From NCBI GenBank assembly GCA_030839105.1, contig JAUZEI010000042.1:1-20307 (forward strand): a stretch of DNA of 20,307 bases, in the 5' to 3' direction. Below, one piece after another: positions 9,086 to 16,768 of this stretch; the stretch's first letter is position 1; each line of letters opens with the position of its first letter. The notes under the pieces were generated by a model that did no database searches, was not told the DNA's origin, and worked only from the letters and a program-made list of their open reading frames with translations. The stretch comes from Actinomycetota bacterium. GTDB lineage: Bacteria; Actinomycetota; Acidimicrobiia; IMCC26256; PALSA-610. The position numbers were made by a program, and so were the translations under genes.

Positions 9086-9532
9086 TCAGGGAATTCGATC
9101 GTGACGGGGTCGCACGCGGGTTGAGGCCGTGTCCACATCACCGGGCGGTGCATCGACGATGAGGTCGGCCAGGGTGCGCGCGTGGAGAAAGTCGCGCATG
9201 GCCGTGGAAAGCTCGGCCCAGAGCGCGCCGATCTGACCACGCTCCAGTGCCGCGCCGGGCATGCCGGTAACCACGAGCGGGCTACCGACGGCCGTCAGTA
9301 TCTCGGCGAGAGCGATCTGGTCCGGCGCACGCGCCAGCCCGTATCCGCCGTGAAATCCGCGCCGACTGCACACGAGGCCGCCCTTGCGCAGATCGGCGAG
9401 GATGTTCTCCAGGAACTGCAGCGGTAGGCCCTCCCGGGCCGACAGCTCCCCGGCCTTCACCAGGTCCGGCCACGCGCGCGCCAACGCCGCGGATGCGCGT
9501 ACTGCATTGTCGGTCCTGGCCGGAATGAACAA
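9086..9532 (-). CDS. Rrf2-family transcriptional regulator
   Basis: 148 aa, starting at a TTG (9532-9530) with a GAAGG Shine-Dalgarno 5 nt upstream; no ATG fits. The N-terminal winged helix-turn-helix has the Rrf2 pattern: a helix up to AALARAWPDL (15-24), recognition helix region FLENILADLRKGGLV (40-54), and the wing SRRGFHGGYGLARAP (56-70). Only one cysteine is visible (Cys55, in the wing). The three Cys of Fe-S Rrf2 proteins such as IscR or NsrR, expected around residues 90-105, are absent, so it is more like CymR, which works without a cluster. It is divergent from the sulfate importer and 91 bp away, so control of that operon and of itself is the simplest reading. It converges with the LytM-like gene with only 8 bp between the stops. 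Confidence 0.88.
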   Translation of the reverse strand: MFIPARTDNAVRASAALARAWPDLVKAGELSAREGLPLQFLENILADLRKGGLVCSRRGFHGGYGLARAPDQIALAEILTAVGSPLVVTGMPGAALERGQIGALWAELSTAMRDFLHARTLADLIVDAPPGDVDTASTRVRPRHDRIP

Positions 9533-9572
9533 GTAGGCCTTCGGTTTGACGGTCGGCTCGCCATACTCTAGT

Positions 9573-9601
9573 TTGTCTACGATACTAGTCGAGATTATAG
9601 A
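9573..9601 (+). promoter_or_regulatory. Promoter of the sulfate importer operon, with candidate Rrf2 operator
   Basis: TTGTCT (9573-9578) and TATAGA (9596-9601) are separated by exactly 17 nt and lie 22 nt before the GTG start at 9624. The spacer holds the palindrome ACTAGT (9584-9589), and CTAGT (9568-9572) pairs with ACTAG (9584-9588) across 11 nt. This AT-rich island stands out in a high-GC region and is the natural site for the adjacent Rrf2 protein. The minus strand carries TATAAT over the same bases, but no matching -35 for the regulator was found. Confidence 0.6.
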
Positions 9602-9623
9602 GATTGTGGCCTAGGAGGCATTC

Positions 9624-10658
9624 GTGCAACGCCGATCTGCGAGACTCGTCTCGACGCTGACATTGCTCACCGCGATGGCGGTGGCGTTCGCGGCGTGCGG
9701 TAGCAGTTCCAAGAGCAACACGTCGGGAACGTCCGGAGGATCCGGATCGACGACGCTTTCGCTCGTCGCGTATTCAACACCGCAGACGGCGTTCGACGCG
9801 ATCATCAAGGAGTACCAGAAGACCGCGGCCGGCAAGAACATCAAGTTCACCGAGTCGTACGGCGCCTCGGGCGATCAGAGCCGAGCGGTCGTCAGCGGCC
9901 TGGAGACCGACGTCGCCAACTTCTCGTTGGCACCCGACATGGCGCGGCTGGTCAAGGCCGGCATCGTCGACGCGAGCTGGAATTCCGGTCCGACCAAGGG
10001 GATCCTGACCAACTCGGTCGTCGTGCTCGCGGTGCGCAAGGGCAACCCGAAGAACATCCGTACCTGGGCCGACCTGATCAAGCCGGGCGTGCAGGTGATC
10101 ACTCCGAACCCGTTCACGTCGGGCGGAGCGCGCTGGAACATCATGGCTGCGTACGGCGCGCAGCTGAAGCAGGGCAAGACCGCCGACCAGGCCGTCACGT
10201 ACCTCGAGGCGCTCTTCAAGAATGTTCCGGTGCAGGACGACAGCGCCCGCAAGGCTCTGCAGACGTTTACAGGCGGTAAGGGCGACGTCTTGTTGTCGTA
10301 CGAGAACGATGCGATCTTCGCGCAGCAGAAGCAGCAGGCGATCGACTACGTGATCCCGGATCAGACGATCCTGATCGAGAGCCCGGCGGCCGTCACGAAG
10401 ACGTCGAAGCACGCGGCCGAGGCGAACGCCTTCCTGCAATACCTCTACACACCCGCCGCCCAGCGCATCTTTGCCGACAACGGTTACCGACCGGTGGTTG
10501 CCGGTGTGGCGAAGGCCGATGAGTTCAAGAACCCGCCGGTGCTCTTCAAGATCACCGACCTGGGCGGTTGGACCGAGGTGACCGACAAGTTCTTCGATCC
10601 CGACAAGGGCATCGTCGCGGGGATCGAGAAGGGCATCGGCGTCTCGACGTCGAAGTGA
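9624..10658 (+). CDS. sbp: Sulfate ABC transporter substrate-binding lipoprotein
   Basis: 344 aa from a GTG start with an ideal AGGAGG (9613-9618) 5 nt upstream. A lipoprotein signal peptide ends in AFAAC, with Cys25 as the lipidated residue, followed by a Ser/Gly-rich tether (to about 45). The mature part follows the Sbp/CysP family: SLVAYSTPQTAFDAI near the N-terminus, FTESYGASGDQSRAV, ITPNPFTSGGARWNIMAAYG for the oxyanion site, and the GDVLLSYENDA and NGYRPV motifs near the C-terminus. It delivers sulfate (or thiosulfate) to the CysT-CysW channel. It is the first gene of the operon, and its TGA stop overlaps the next start (GTGA). The family is secure. Sulfate is the likely ligand, but related oxyanions cannot be excluded from sequence. 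Confidence 0.94.
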   Translation: MQRRSARLVSTLTLLTAMAVAFAACGSSSKSNTSGTSGGSGSTTLSLVAYSTPQTAFDAIIKEYQKTAAGKNIKFTESYGASGDQSRAVVSGLETDVANFSLAPDMARLVKAGIVDASWNSGPTKGILTNSVVVLAVRKGNPKNIRTWADLIKPGVQVITPNPFTSGGARWNIMAAYGAQLKQGKTADQAVTYLEALFKNVPVQDDSARKALQTFTGGKGDVLLSYENDAIFAQQKQQAIDYVIPDQTILIESPAAVTKTSKHAAEANAFLQYLYTPAAQRIFADNGYRPVVAGVAKADEFKNPPVLFKITDLGGWTEVTDKFFDPDKGIVAGIEKGIGVSTSK

Positions 10659-11503
10659 CACAGGTCGAGGCTGCTCCGATTGCGTACCGGCCGACCCGTC
10701 CCCCGGGTCGGTCGGTACGTCGATCGCCGTCGGGCTTCGGCCTGGGCGTCGGATTCGTCACCATCTACCTGAGCCTCATCGTCCTCATCCCGCTCGGCGC
10801 GGTCGTCGCGCGCTCCAACAGTCAGGGACTGAGCGGCCTGTGGCACCAGATCACCCAGCCCGACGCGCTCTCCTCGTTGCGATTGACGGTCGCAGTTTCG
10901 GCGCTGGTATCGGTCGTCAACGCGTTCATGGGCACGCTGATCGCGTGGACGCTCGTACGCGATCGCTTTCCCGGACAGCGCGTGATCGACGCGCTCATCG
11001 ATCTGCCCTTCGCATTGCCCACGATCGTCGCCGGTCTGGTCCTGCTCGCTTTGTACGGACCGACGAGCGCGATCCATCTTCGTCTGGCGTATACGCGGCC
11101 CGCAGTCGTGATCGCCCTCCTCTTCGTGACGCTGCCGTTCGTCGTACGTTCCGTGCAGCCCGTCCTGATGGAACTCGACCAGGAGATGGAGGAGGCGGCC
11201 AAGTCGCTCGGGGCGGGCTCCTTCACGACGTTCCGCCGCGTCGTCCTTCCGAACCTCATTCCGGCCATCCTTGCCGGCACCGCCTTGTCGTTTGCACGGG
11301 CAATCAGCGAGTTCGGAAGCACCGTCTTGATCTCCGGCAACATCCCGAACAAGACCGAAGTTGCCGCGGTCCACATCTACAGCCAGATCCAGAGCGACAA
11401 CGTGAGCGGCGCCGCTGCGCTCTCGACGCTGTTGCTGCTCATCGCACTCGTGGTGCTCGCGGCATTCACGTTCATCCAACGCTGGGCGATACGTCGTGGG
11501 TAA
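10655..11503 (+). CDS. cysT: Sulfate ABC transporter permease CysT (CysU)
   Basis: 282 aa from the GTG at 10655, which overlaps the preceding stop by 4 bp. The open frame runs further upstream but only inside sbp. About six transmembrane segments are visible, the first at about 28-50. The cytoplasmic EAA loop that contacts the ATPase is at about 179-200 (EEAAKSLGAGSFTTFRRVVL). DLPFALPTIVAGLVL and SEFGSTVLISGNIPNKT are typical CysT stretches. The stop lies inside the start of cysW (8-bp overlap), indicating translational coupling. It forms the membrane channel with CysW. Confidence 0.95.
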   Translation: MTQVEAAPIAYRPTRPPGRSVRRSPSGFGLGVGFVTIYLSLIVLIPLGAVVARSNSQGLSGLWHQITQPDALSSLRLTVAVSALVSVVNAFMGTLIAWTLVRDRFPGQRVIDALIDLPFALPTIVAGLVLLALYGPTSAIHLRLAYTRPAVVIALLFVTLPFVVRSVQPVLMELDQEMEEAAKSLGAGSFTTFRRVVLPNLIPAILAGTALSFARAISEFGSTVLISGNIPNKTEVAAVHIYSQIQSDNVSGAAALSTLLLLIALVVLAAFTFIQRWAIRRG

Positions 11504-12284
11504 ATGGATCGGGCGCATCGTCGCGCTCGCCTACCTCATGCTGCTCCTCATCGTCCCGGTCGGGATCGTGTTCTTTCGCACCTTCCGTCACGGCTTCTCG
11601 CCGTTCTGGGACGCCATCACCACGACCCAGGCCGAACACGCCTTCCGAGTCACGCTCGAGGTCGCGATCTTCGCCGTGATCGGCAACACGGTGTTCGGGC
11701 TCATCGCGGCCATGCTGCTCGCCCGGCATCGCTTTCCCGGCCGGGCCGCGCTCAACGCGCTGATCGACCTGCCGCTCGCCGTTTCACCGGTTGTCGTCGG
11801 CCTCGCACTGATTCTCGTCTACGGGCGCTTCGAACCGATCGGCCGCTTCCTCGACAACCACGGGATCAAAGTCATCTTCTCGCTTCCCGGCATGGTGCTG
11901 GCCACGATCTTCGTGTCGTTACCTCTGCTCGCCCGTGAGCTCGTTCCCGTGCTGGAAGAGATCGGCATCGAGCAGGAACAAGCGGCCTGGACACTCGGCG
12001 CGTCAGGTCTGCAAACGTTTCGGCGCATCACGTTGCCGGCGATCCGTTGGGCGCTCGCCTACGGCGTGGTGCTGACGTTGGCGCGTGCGCTCGGTGAATT
12101 CGGAGCCGTAGCCGTCGTGTCCGGCGGGTTGGTCGGAAAGACCCAGACGCTTACTCTTTACGTCCAACAGGAGTTCCAGAACTTCGATCCCATCGGGGCC
12201 TACGCCGCCTCGTTCGTCCTCGCCGTCATCGCGATCGTCGTCCTGATCATCATCAACGTTCTGCGGCCGAAGGAGCACAGCTAG
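11496..12284 (+). CDS. cysW: Sulfate ABC transporter permease CysW
   Basis: 262 aa from a GTG at 11496 inside the end of cysT. Hydrophobic segments are at about 8-27, 51-76, 90-112, 130-147, 185-212 and 235-256. The EAA loop is [20 protein letters not shown] at about 161-180. The order [36 protein letters not shown] and [14 protein letters not shown] is characteristic of CysW. It pairs with CysT in the inner-membrane channel and is followed by cysA after 2 nt. Its last codons contain the AAGGAG (12270-12275) that serves cysA. Confidence 0.95.
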   Translation: MGKWIGRIVALAYLMLLLIVPVGIVFFRTFRHGFSPFWDAITTTQAEHAFRVTLEVAIFAVIGNTVFGLIAAMLLARHRFPGRAALNALIDLPLAVSPVVVGLALILVYGRFEPIGRFLDNHGIKVIFSLPGMVLATIFVSLPLLARELVPVLEEIGIEQEQAAWTLGASGLQTFRRITLPAIRWALAYGVVLTLARALGEFGAVAVVSGGLVGKTQTLTLYVQQEFQNFDPIGAYAASFVLAVIAIVVLIIINVLRPKEHS

Positions 12285-12286
12285 CC

Positions 12287-13279
12287 ATGGGGATCAGCGT
12301 GCGCGGGGTGACGAAGCGCTTCGGCGAGTTCGTCGCGCTCGACGACGTCTCACTCGACATTCCGAGTGGCGCCCTCACCGCGCTGCTCGGCCCGAGTGGT
12401 GGTGGCAAGTCGACGCTGCTGCGGATCATCGCCGGACTCGAGTCGCCCGACAGCGGCGTCGTCGAGATCGCCGGTACCGACGCGACCACGCTTCCACCGC
12501 AGCGCCGCAACGTCGGATTCGTGTTTCAGCACTATGCCGCGTTCAAGCACATGACCGTCTTCAAGAATGTCGCCTTCGGACTCGAGATCCGCAAGCGACC
12601 CAAGGACGAAGTCCGCAAGAAGGTCAAGGAGCTGCTCGAGCTCGTACACATCGAGAAGTTCGCCGACCGGCTCCCGTCCGAGCTCTCCGGCGGGCAACGC
12701 CAGCGGATGGCGCTGGCACGCGCACTCGCCGTCGAGCCCGAGGTGCTGCTGCTCGACGAACCGTTCGGTGCGTTGGACGCGCAGGTGCGCAAGGAACTAC
12801 GGGCGTGGCTCCGCCGCCTCCACGACGAGGTGCACGTGACCACCGTGTTCGTCACACACGATCAGGAAGAGGCGATGGAGGTCGCCGACACGATTGCGAT
12901 CATCTCGGCGGGCCGTCTCGAACAAGTGGGCACCCCCGACGACCTCTACGACCACCCGGCGAACGACTTCGTGATGACGTTCCTCGGTCCGGTGACCACG
13001 CTGTCGGGCGACCTCGTGCGGCCCCACGACCTCGAGCTACGCGCCGTTCCGGACGCCGAGACGACAGAAGCCACCGTCGTGCGCGTCATGCGGCTCGGTT
13101 TCGAAGTGCGCGTCGAGCTCGTCTGCGCCGGACAAGACCTGTGGGCCCAGACCACGCGCGAGAACGCCGATCGTCTCGACCTGCAAGCCGGCCGCACCGT
13201 CCATGTCGCCCGCACGACGAGCGCGACCGGCGCGCCCGATCCACAGCCGCAGGGCGCGGGCACGCAGACAGCTCGCTAG
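12287..13279 (+). CDS. cysA: Sulfate ABC transporter ATP-binding protein CysA
   Basis: 330 aa. ATG at 12287 with AAGGAG 11 nt upstream inside cysW. All ABC ATPase motifs are intact: Walker [10 protein letters not shown] (35-43), Q-loop Gln81, signature LSGGQRQR (133-140), Walker B VLLLDEP (153-159), D-loop (GALD, 161-164) and H-loop His191 (VTHD). A short C-terminal extension (about 235-315) resembles the TOBE-like regulatory domain of CysA/MalK-type ATPases; the last about 20 residues are polar and low-complexity. It powers sulfate import. It is the last gene of the operon, and no biosynthetic sulfur gene follows. Confidence 0.95.
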   Translation: MGISVRGVTKRFGEFVALDDVSLDIPSGALTALLGPSGGGKSTLLRIIAGLESPDSGVVEIAGTDATTLPPQRRNVGFVFQHYAAFKHMTVFKNVAFGLEIRKRPKDEVRKKVKELLELVHIEKFADRLPSELSGGQRQRMALARALAVEPEVLLLDEPFGALDAQVRKELRAWLRRLHDEVHVTTVFVTHDQEEAMEVADTIAIISAGRLEQVGTPDDLYDHPANDFVMTFLGPVTTLSGDLVRPHDLELRAVPDAETTEATVVRVMRLGFEVRVELVCAGQDLWAQTTRENADRLDLQAGRTVHVARTTSATGAPDPQPQGAGTQTAR

Positions 13280-13340
13280 TACCCGATTTCGCGGCCAAGT
13301 CAGATGCCATCGATCAATCTGGCTTGATCGATCTCGGGTA
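13280..13340. terminator. Outer inverted repeat after cysA, possible terminator or extended operator
   Basis: TACCCGA (13280-13286) and TCGGGTA (13334-13340) are perfect reverse complements 47 nt apart, and they enclose the ArsR-type dyad 13309-13332. In RNA this would make a two-layer hairpin directly after the cysA stop. There is no T-run. It may be a terminator, an extended operator, or chance; only the pairing itself is certain. Confidence 0.3.
13309..13332. promoter_or_regulatory. ArsR/SmtB-type operator: perfect 9-bp dyad
   Basis: ATCGATCAA (13309-13317), a 6-nt spacer, then TTGATCGAT (13324-13332). The ATCAA-N6-TTGAT core is a known ArsR-family operator form. The right arm contains the -35 hexamer of the downstream promoter, so repressor binding would block RNA polymerase directly. 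Confidence 0.8.
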
Positions 13341-13352
13341 ACCCTCTAGCGT
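13324..13352 (+). promoter_or_regulatory. Promoter of the ArsR-ArsC fusion gene
   Basis: TTGATC (13324-13329), a 17-nt spacer, then TAGCGT (13347-13352), a typical actinobacterial -10. The GTG at 13360 lies 7 nt beyond the -10, where transcription should start, so the mRNA is probably leaderless. The in-frame GTG at 13351 overlaps the -10 and would not be transcribed. Confidence 0.65.
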
Positions 13353-13359
13353 GACCTGC

Positions 13360-14127
13360 GTGAGATCCGCGTCGGAGGCATCGGTTCCGCCGGTATTCGT
13401 ACAGCTCGCGGCGCACCCGCTTCGGTGGCGGATCCTGGGCGAGCTGGCCGGGAGCGACCGCCGCGTCCGCGAGCTGACCGGCGTGATGGCCGAGCCGCAG
13501 AGTCTGGTGTCGTATCACCTCGGTCGCTTGCGGGCGGGCGGACTGGTGACGGCGCGCCGGAGCTCGGCGGACGGTCGCGACTCCTACTACTCGGTCGATC
13601 TGGGCCGATGCTCGGACCTGATGGTCTCGGCCGCCGCCGCGTTGCATCCGGGCCTGCGCCTCGGTCCGGTCGACGGGGCCCGAGCCCGCTCCGCGCGTTT
13701 GACGCGGCGCGTACCGACGGTGCTGTTCCTTTGCACGGGCAACAGCGCGCGCTCCCAGATCGCCGAAGCGCTCATGGTCCAGCGAGCCGCGTTCCCTGTA
13801 AAGGCCTTCAGTGCGGGCAGTCGCCCCAAACCGCTGCATGCGAACGCGGTGCGGGCGATGCGAGCCCGCGGCATCGACATCAGCGATCGCCGGCCGAAAC
13901 ATCTGGACGAGTTCTCACGGCGTACGTTCGACTACGTCGTCACGCTGTGCGATCGACTCCGGGAGGAATGCCCGGAGTTTCCCGGGCATCCGAAGGTCAT
14001 GCACTGGAGCATGCCGGATCCGTCGGCCGCGGGCGGGACCGACGCGCAAACGTATCCGGCCTTCGTACGTGCAGCCGACGAGATCGAACACCGCCTTCAT
14101 TTCCTGCTTGCGCTGATCGAGCAATAG
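13360..14127 (+). CDS. ArsR repressor-arsenate reductase (thioredoxin-coupled ArsC) fusion
   Basis: 255 aa from the GTG at 13360 (three residues more if 13351 were used). Residues about 8-100 are an ArsR-type winged helix, with HPLRWRILGEL and recognition helix QSLVSYHLGRLRAGGLV, then the wing GRDSYYSVDL. Residues about 117-250 are a low-molecular-weight phosphatase-fold ArsC. It has P-loop VLFLCTGNSARSQIAEAL (Cys125, Arg131), a second redox pair in VTLCDRLREECPEFPG (Cys197, Cys204) and the acid loop SMPDP (Asp220). The three-Cys relay of the thioredoxin-dependent (pI258-like) arsenate reductase is complete, so it should reduce arsenate to arsenite. The recognition-helix region lacks the Cys pair of classical As(III) sensors; one Cys lies at about 84 (GRCSDL). 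No arsenite efflux gene is in the window. Confidence 0.9.
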   Translation: MRSASEASVPPVFVQLAAHPLRWRILGELAGSDRRVRELTGVMAEPQSLVSYHLGRLRAGGLVTARRSSADGRDSYYSVDLGRCSDLMVSAAAALHPGLRLGPVDGARARSARLTRRVPTVLFLCTGNSARSQIAEALMVQRAAFPVKAFSAGSRPKPLHANAVRAMRARGIDISDRRPKHLDEFSRRTFDYVVTLCDRLREECPEFPGHPKVMHWSMPDPSAAGGTDAQTYPAFVRAADEIEHRLHFLLALIEQ

Positions 14128-14152
14128 CCCTGAGCGAGGAGATCTCACACCG

Positions 14153-14548
14153 ATGACCGACGAAACCGTGAACGTCCGTTACATGGTCGACGATGTCGAC
14201 GCGGCAGTCAGCTTCTACACCACTCATCTCGGCTTCACCCTCATGTCGAATTCGGCCCCGGCGTTCGCGGACGTCATTCGTGGCCGGCTCCGTCTCTTGC
14301 TCAGCGGCCCGACGAGCTCCGCGGGTCGGGCCATGCCCGACGGAAGAGAACCCGGACCGGGCGGATGGAACCGGATCCATCTCATCGTCGATGACATCGC
14401 CGCGGAAGCGCAGCGTTTGCGGGCCGCGGGGCTCCCGTTCCGGAACGACATCATCACCGGTCCCGGTGGCTCACAGGTGCTTTTCGAAGATCCATCCGGG
14501 AATCCGATCGAGCTCTTCCAACCTCGCGCACCGCAGCCGCCGGTGTGA
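14153..14548 (+). CDS. VOC (glyoxalase/bleomycin-resistance fold) protein
   Basis: 131 aa; ATG with GAGGAG (14136-14141) 11 nt upstream, 25 bp after the ArsR-ArsC stop, so probably cotranscribed. Two beta-alpha-beta-beta-beta halves are visible: VRYMVDDVDAAVSFYTTHLG at the start, and NRIHLIVDDIAAEAQRLRAAG with LFEDPSGNPIELFQP in the second half. Second-half metal-ligand candidates His and Glu are present (HLIVDD, IELFQP); first-half ligands are not obvious. It has no cysteine, so it is not an ArsI C-As lyase, which uses Cys to bind the organoarsenical, despite its position. Substrate unknown. Confidence 0.85.
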   Translation: MTDETVNVRYMVDDVDAAVSFYTTHLGFTLMSNSAPAFADVIRGRLRLLLSGPTSSAGRAMPDGREPGPGGWNRIHLIVDDIAAEAQRLRAAGLPFRNDIITGPGGSQVLFEDPSGNPIELFQPRAPQPPV

Positions 14549-14668
14549 CCGATGCGAGTCCCGCGATCTCGCCGGTCGCGGCGCCGGCGCCGTGGTAGAT
14601 CTGAGCACGATCCGTTGAGTACGCGACACCCTCGTCGCCAAGGGCGGCATTCTCGCACGCCCGGAGTG

Positions 14669-14872
14669 TTACGCCACGGTGAGAGCCGTGCCGACGCGGG
14701 AGTCGGCGGGGCTGGTCACCGCCGTGGGGCGCACGGCCGGCGTCTCGGTCGCCGCTTCGTAGACCGAACGGCGCGAGAGCAGGCGCAGCCGTCGGCGCGA
14801 GGCGAACCCCTCGTACGACGCCCGCCGATCGGCGACAAGCTGCTGGGCAACGTTCATCGGCATTGCGTTCAT
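14669..14872 (-). CDS. Small 67-aa basic protein, unrecognised
   Basis: ATG at 14872-14870 with a strong GGGAGG Shine-Dalgarno 5 nt upstream (complement of 14878-14883). This marks the start clearly, although the frame is open further upstream. The N-terminal half is helical and basic (VAQQLVADRRASYEGFASRRR, then RLRLLSRRSVYEA). The C-terminal half is Thr/Ala/Pro-rich and probably disordered. No signal peptide, membrane segment or cysteine is seen. Function unknown. The small size and good RBS suggest a real gene rather than a shadow. Confidence 0.6.
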   Translation of the reverse strand: MNAMPMNVAQQLVADRRASYEGFASRRRLRLLSRRSVYEAATETPAVRPTAVTSPADSRVGTALTVA

Positions 14873-14922
14873 GGTGGCCTCCCTCGGCGCGGTGGTGCGT
14901 TGTTCCACCAGCGTGCGCCTAA

Positions 14923-14969
14923 GGCGGTCCGGCCACATCGGGCGAATGCCCACGCGTCGGCGGTCCGGC
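14923..14969. repeat. Direct 11-bp repeat GGCGGTCCGGC upstream of the 67-aa gene
   Basis: Identical copies at 14923-14933 and 14959-14969 (36 bp apart, start to start), 50-100 bp upstream of the minus-strand ATG at 14872. This may be a paired regulator site; in such GC-rich DNA it could also be chance. Confidence 0.35.
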
Positions 14970-15121
14970 TCCTTATTTCTGCACATCTTGCGTGCTCGCG
15001 GCCTTAGATCGGCCGCCGACACCTCAGACGGCTCGGAGATGACCTCTCTCTGAATGAGGCGCACATGCCGCTCCCACCGACGAGTCCGCAATCGACGTGA
15101 CTCCGGGTACCGCCGTGGGGA

Positions 15122-15139
15122 GCCCCACAGTTGTGGGGC
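15122..15139 (-). terminator. Hairpin after the DUF1269 gene
   Basis: GCCCCACA (15122-15129) and TGTGGGGC (15132-15139) are perfect reverse complements, giving a 7-bp stem with a 4-nt loop. It starts 16 nt downstream of the minus-strand stop at 15155. No U-tract follows. Confidence 0.6.
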
Positions 15140-15154
15140 CTGCTTGATCCGGAG

Positions 15155-15694
15155 CTACGTGTCCCCGCGGTTGGAGGCCGCGGAGACCTTCTCTTCGCTC
15201 CCGGTGCCCAGCGCCGCCTTCAGCTTCTCGAGGACGTCGTCGGCGATGTCGTACCGGAGCACGTGCGTCGGGCGGTACTGCTCGAAGGCGCGTGACATCT
15301 CGTCGACGTCGCCGCGGGCACCCATGAGCAGGAGCGCGGAGGTGCCGGGCTTCAGCTCGGACTTGATCTCGTCGACCATGCGTTTGTCGAGGCCCACCTT
15401 GGCCATCGTCTCCCCGACGAGCGCGCCGATGCCCAGGCCGGCGAGCCAGCCCCCGAAGAACCACGCGGGCGGGAACCACCAGAACAGCAGCAGTCCGAGC
15501 AGCCCGCCGACCCATGCGCCCGTCGCGGGCGACCCGTGCGGGCTGTGGATGGTGACGAACCCGCTCTTGTGCTTCTCGATGACGGCGACGTCGTCGATCC
15601 AGGCGTAGTGCAACTCTTCGAGCGCGCGCACGCCGGCAAGGGCGCGCGTGGCGCCGTAGGAGTTGTCGAACGTGAGCACGATGAGGTCGGCCAT
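15155..15694 (-). CDS. DUF1269-family membrane-associated protein
   Basis: 179 aa; ATG at 15694 preceded by GGAGGA, a near-ideal RBS. The N-terminus MADLIVLTFDNSYGA, the acidic WIDDVAVIEKH and the following glycine-rich hydrophobic segment with WWFPPAWFFGGW (about 57-93) match DUF1269. The C-terminal half has the family's PGTSALLLMGARGDVDEM and a final VLRYDIADDVLEKLKAAL. It probably associates with the membrane through the central glycine-zipper-like hairpin. The family's biochemical role is unknown, so no function is claimed. It stands alone on the minus strand with its own terminator hairpin. Confidence 0.88.
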   Translation of the reverse strand: MADLIVLTFDNSYGATRALAGVRALEELHYAWIDDVAVIEKHKSGFVTIHSPHGSPATGAWVGGLLGLLLFWWFPPAWFFGGWLAGLGIGALVGETMAKVGLDKRMVDEIKSELKPGTSALLLMGARGDVDEMSRAFEQYRPTHVLRYDIADDVLEKLKAALGTGSEEKVSAASNRGDT

Positions 15695-15852
15695 CTTTCC
15701 TCCGCGATCGTCGAGCGTTCTCTCGCTACAGAGTGAGCCTTCGACCGCATCCCGGCACCACGCGTCCGCGTATGGATGCGCGGGAATCGCGAGAAAATCG
15801 ATCCGCGGCGGTGTTCAGCGGGCCCGCGCCGAGCGGATCGCCACTTGTCCGG

Positions 15853-16701
15853 TCAGATATTCATCTCGTCGGCCGGGAGGTTGGGTAGGGGAGGAGCCCC
15901 CCGGTCGGAGTCGACGTCGACGTCGCGGCCGCCGATCGCATACGAGGCCATCGACAACGACCCCATCGCGTAGCCGTCGACAAGCACGTCGGCGGTCTGC
16001 CCGGCCGCGGCCGCCAGGCCGGCGACGTACAGCAACGGGATGAAGTGGTCCGGGGTCGGGGCCGCGCGGACGAAGTCGGGGTGCTTCTCCAACCTCACCG
16101 CGTCGGCGGGCGTTCCCGTCATGACCGCGGCGGCCGCGTCGTCGAACCTCTGCGCCCAGTCGAACGCGGAGTCGGGCCGGCGCGGATCGATGCGCTGGAG
16201 GTTGTGCACGACGTTCCCGCTGCCCACGATCAGGACACCGGCCGCTCGTAGCGGCGCCAGCTTCGCGCCGAGATCGAAGTGATAGTCGAACGGCTTCGTG
16301 GCGTTGATCGAGAGCTGCACGACCGGAATGTCCGCGTCGGGGAACGCATGCACGAGCACCGACCAGGCGCCGTGGTCGATGCCCCAACTGTCGACGTCGA
16401 TCCCGATCCACGTCGGTTGCACGAGCTCGGCGATCTCCTCGGCGAGCCCGGGGTCGCCGGGCGCGGGATAATCCATTGCGAAAAGTTCCGCGGGGAAGCC
16501 GTAGAAGTCGTGGATCGTCTTCGGTCGCGCCATCGCCGTCACTGCCGACGCGTTGATGTACCAGTGCGCGGACACCATGACGATTGCCCGCGGTCGCGGC
16601 ACCTCCGCACCGAACGCACGCCACGACTCGGTGTAGCGGTTGCTGTCGAGCGCGTTCATCGGCGTGCCGTGACCGAAGAACACCGCCGGCATCAGGGTCA
16701 T
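15853..16701 (-). CDS. DODA-type extradiol ring-cleavage dioxygenase (LigB fold, YgiD-like)
   Basis: 282 aa, near the usual 260-280 of YgiD/4,5-DOPA dioxygenases. Metal and catalytic histidines are in place: His11 in FFGHGTPMN, His46 in VMVSAHW, His110 in [10 protein letters not shown], His166 in GSGNVVHNL and His219 in [10 protein letters not shown]. The family opens catechol-type rings between or next to hydroxyls, using a non-haem divalent metal; the real substrate here is not known. The last 20 or so residues are an acidic, Pro-rich tail. A TAGCGT -10 lies 6 nt before the ATG, so the message is probably leaderless. It is divergent from the arylamine N-acetyltransferase. Confidence 0.9.
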   Translation of the reverse strand: MTLMPAVFFGHGTPMNALDSNRYTESWRAFGAEVPRPRAIVMVSAHWYINASAVTAMARPKTIHDFYGFPAELFAMDYPAPGDPGLAEEIAELVQPTWIGIDVDSWGIDHGAWSVLVHAFPDADIPVVQLSINATKPFDYHFDLGAKLAPLRAAGVLIVGSGNVVHNLQRIDPRRPDSAFDWAQRFDDAAAAVMTGTPADAVRLEKHPDFVRAAPTPDHFIPLLYVAGLAAAAGQTADVLVDGYAMGSLSMASYAIGGRDVDVDSDRGAPPLPNLPADEMNI

Positions 16702-16707
16702 GCACCC

Positions 16708-16740
16708 ACGCTAGACACTTGTCACGACGAAAAAGTCGTG
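16708..16740 (-). promoter_or_regulatory. Divergent control region of the dioxygenase and NAT genes
   Basis: On the minus strand TAGCGT (16713-16708) lies 6 nt before the dioxygenase ATG. A clear -35 is not seen. CACGAC (16723-16728) and GTCGTG (16735-16740) form a perfect 6-bp dyad around GAAAAA, placed over the dioxygenase promoter and upstream of both genes. It is a candidate operator for a regulator not in this window. Confidence 0.45.
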
Positions 16741-16768
16741 CGCGAGACTCTCGGACGTGGAGGGCACA

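Noticed and set aside
10568..10654. Upstream start for cysT inside sbp
   Set aside because: The extension is an out-of-frame reading of the sbp 3' end and is Arg-rich; the GTG at 10655 gives the usual overlap and length.
14153..14548. VOC protein as an ArsI organoarsenical lyase because it follows ArsR-ArsC
   Set aside because: It has no cysteine, and ArsI needs a Cys pair to bind the organoarsenical.
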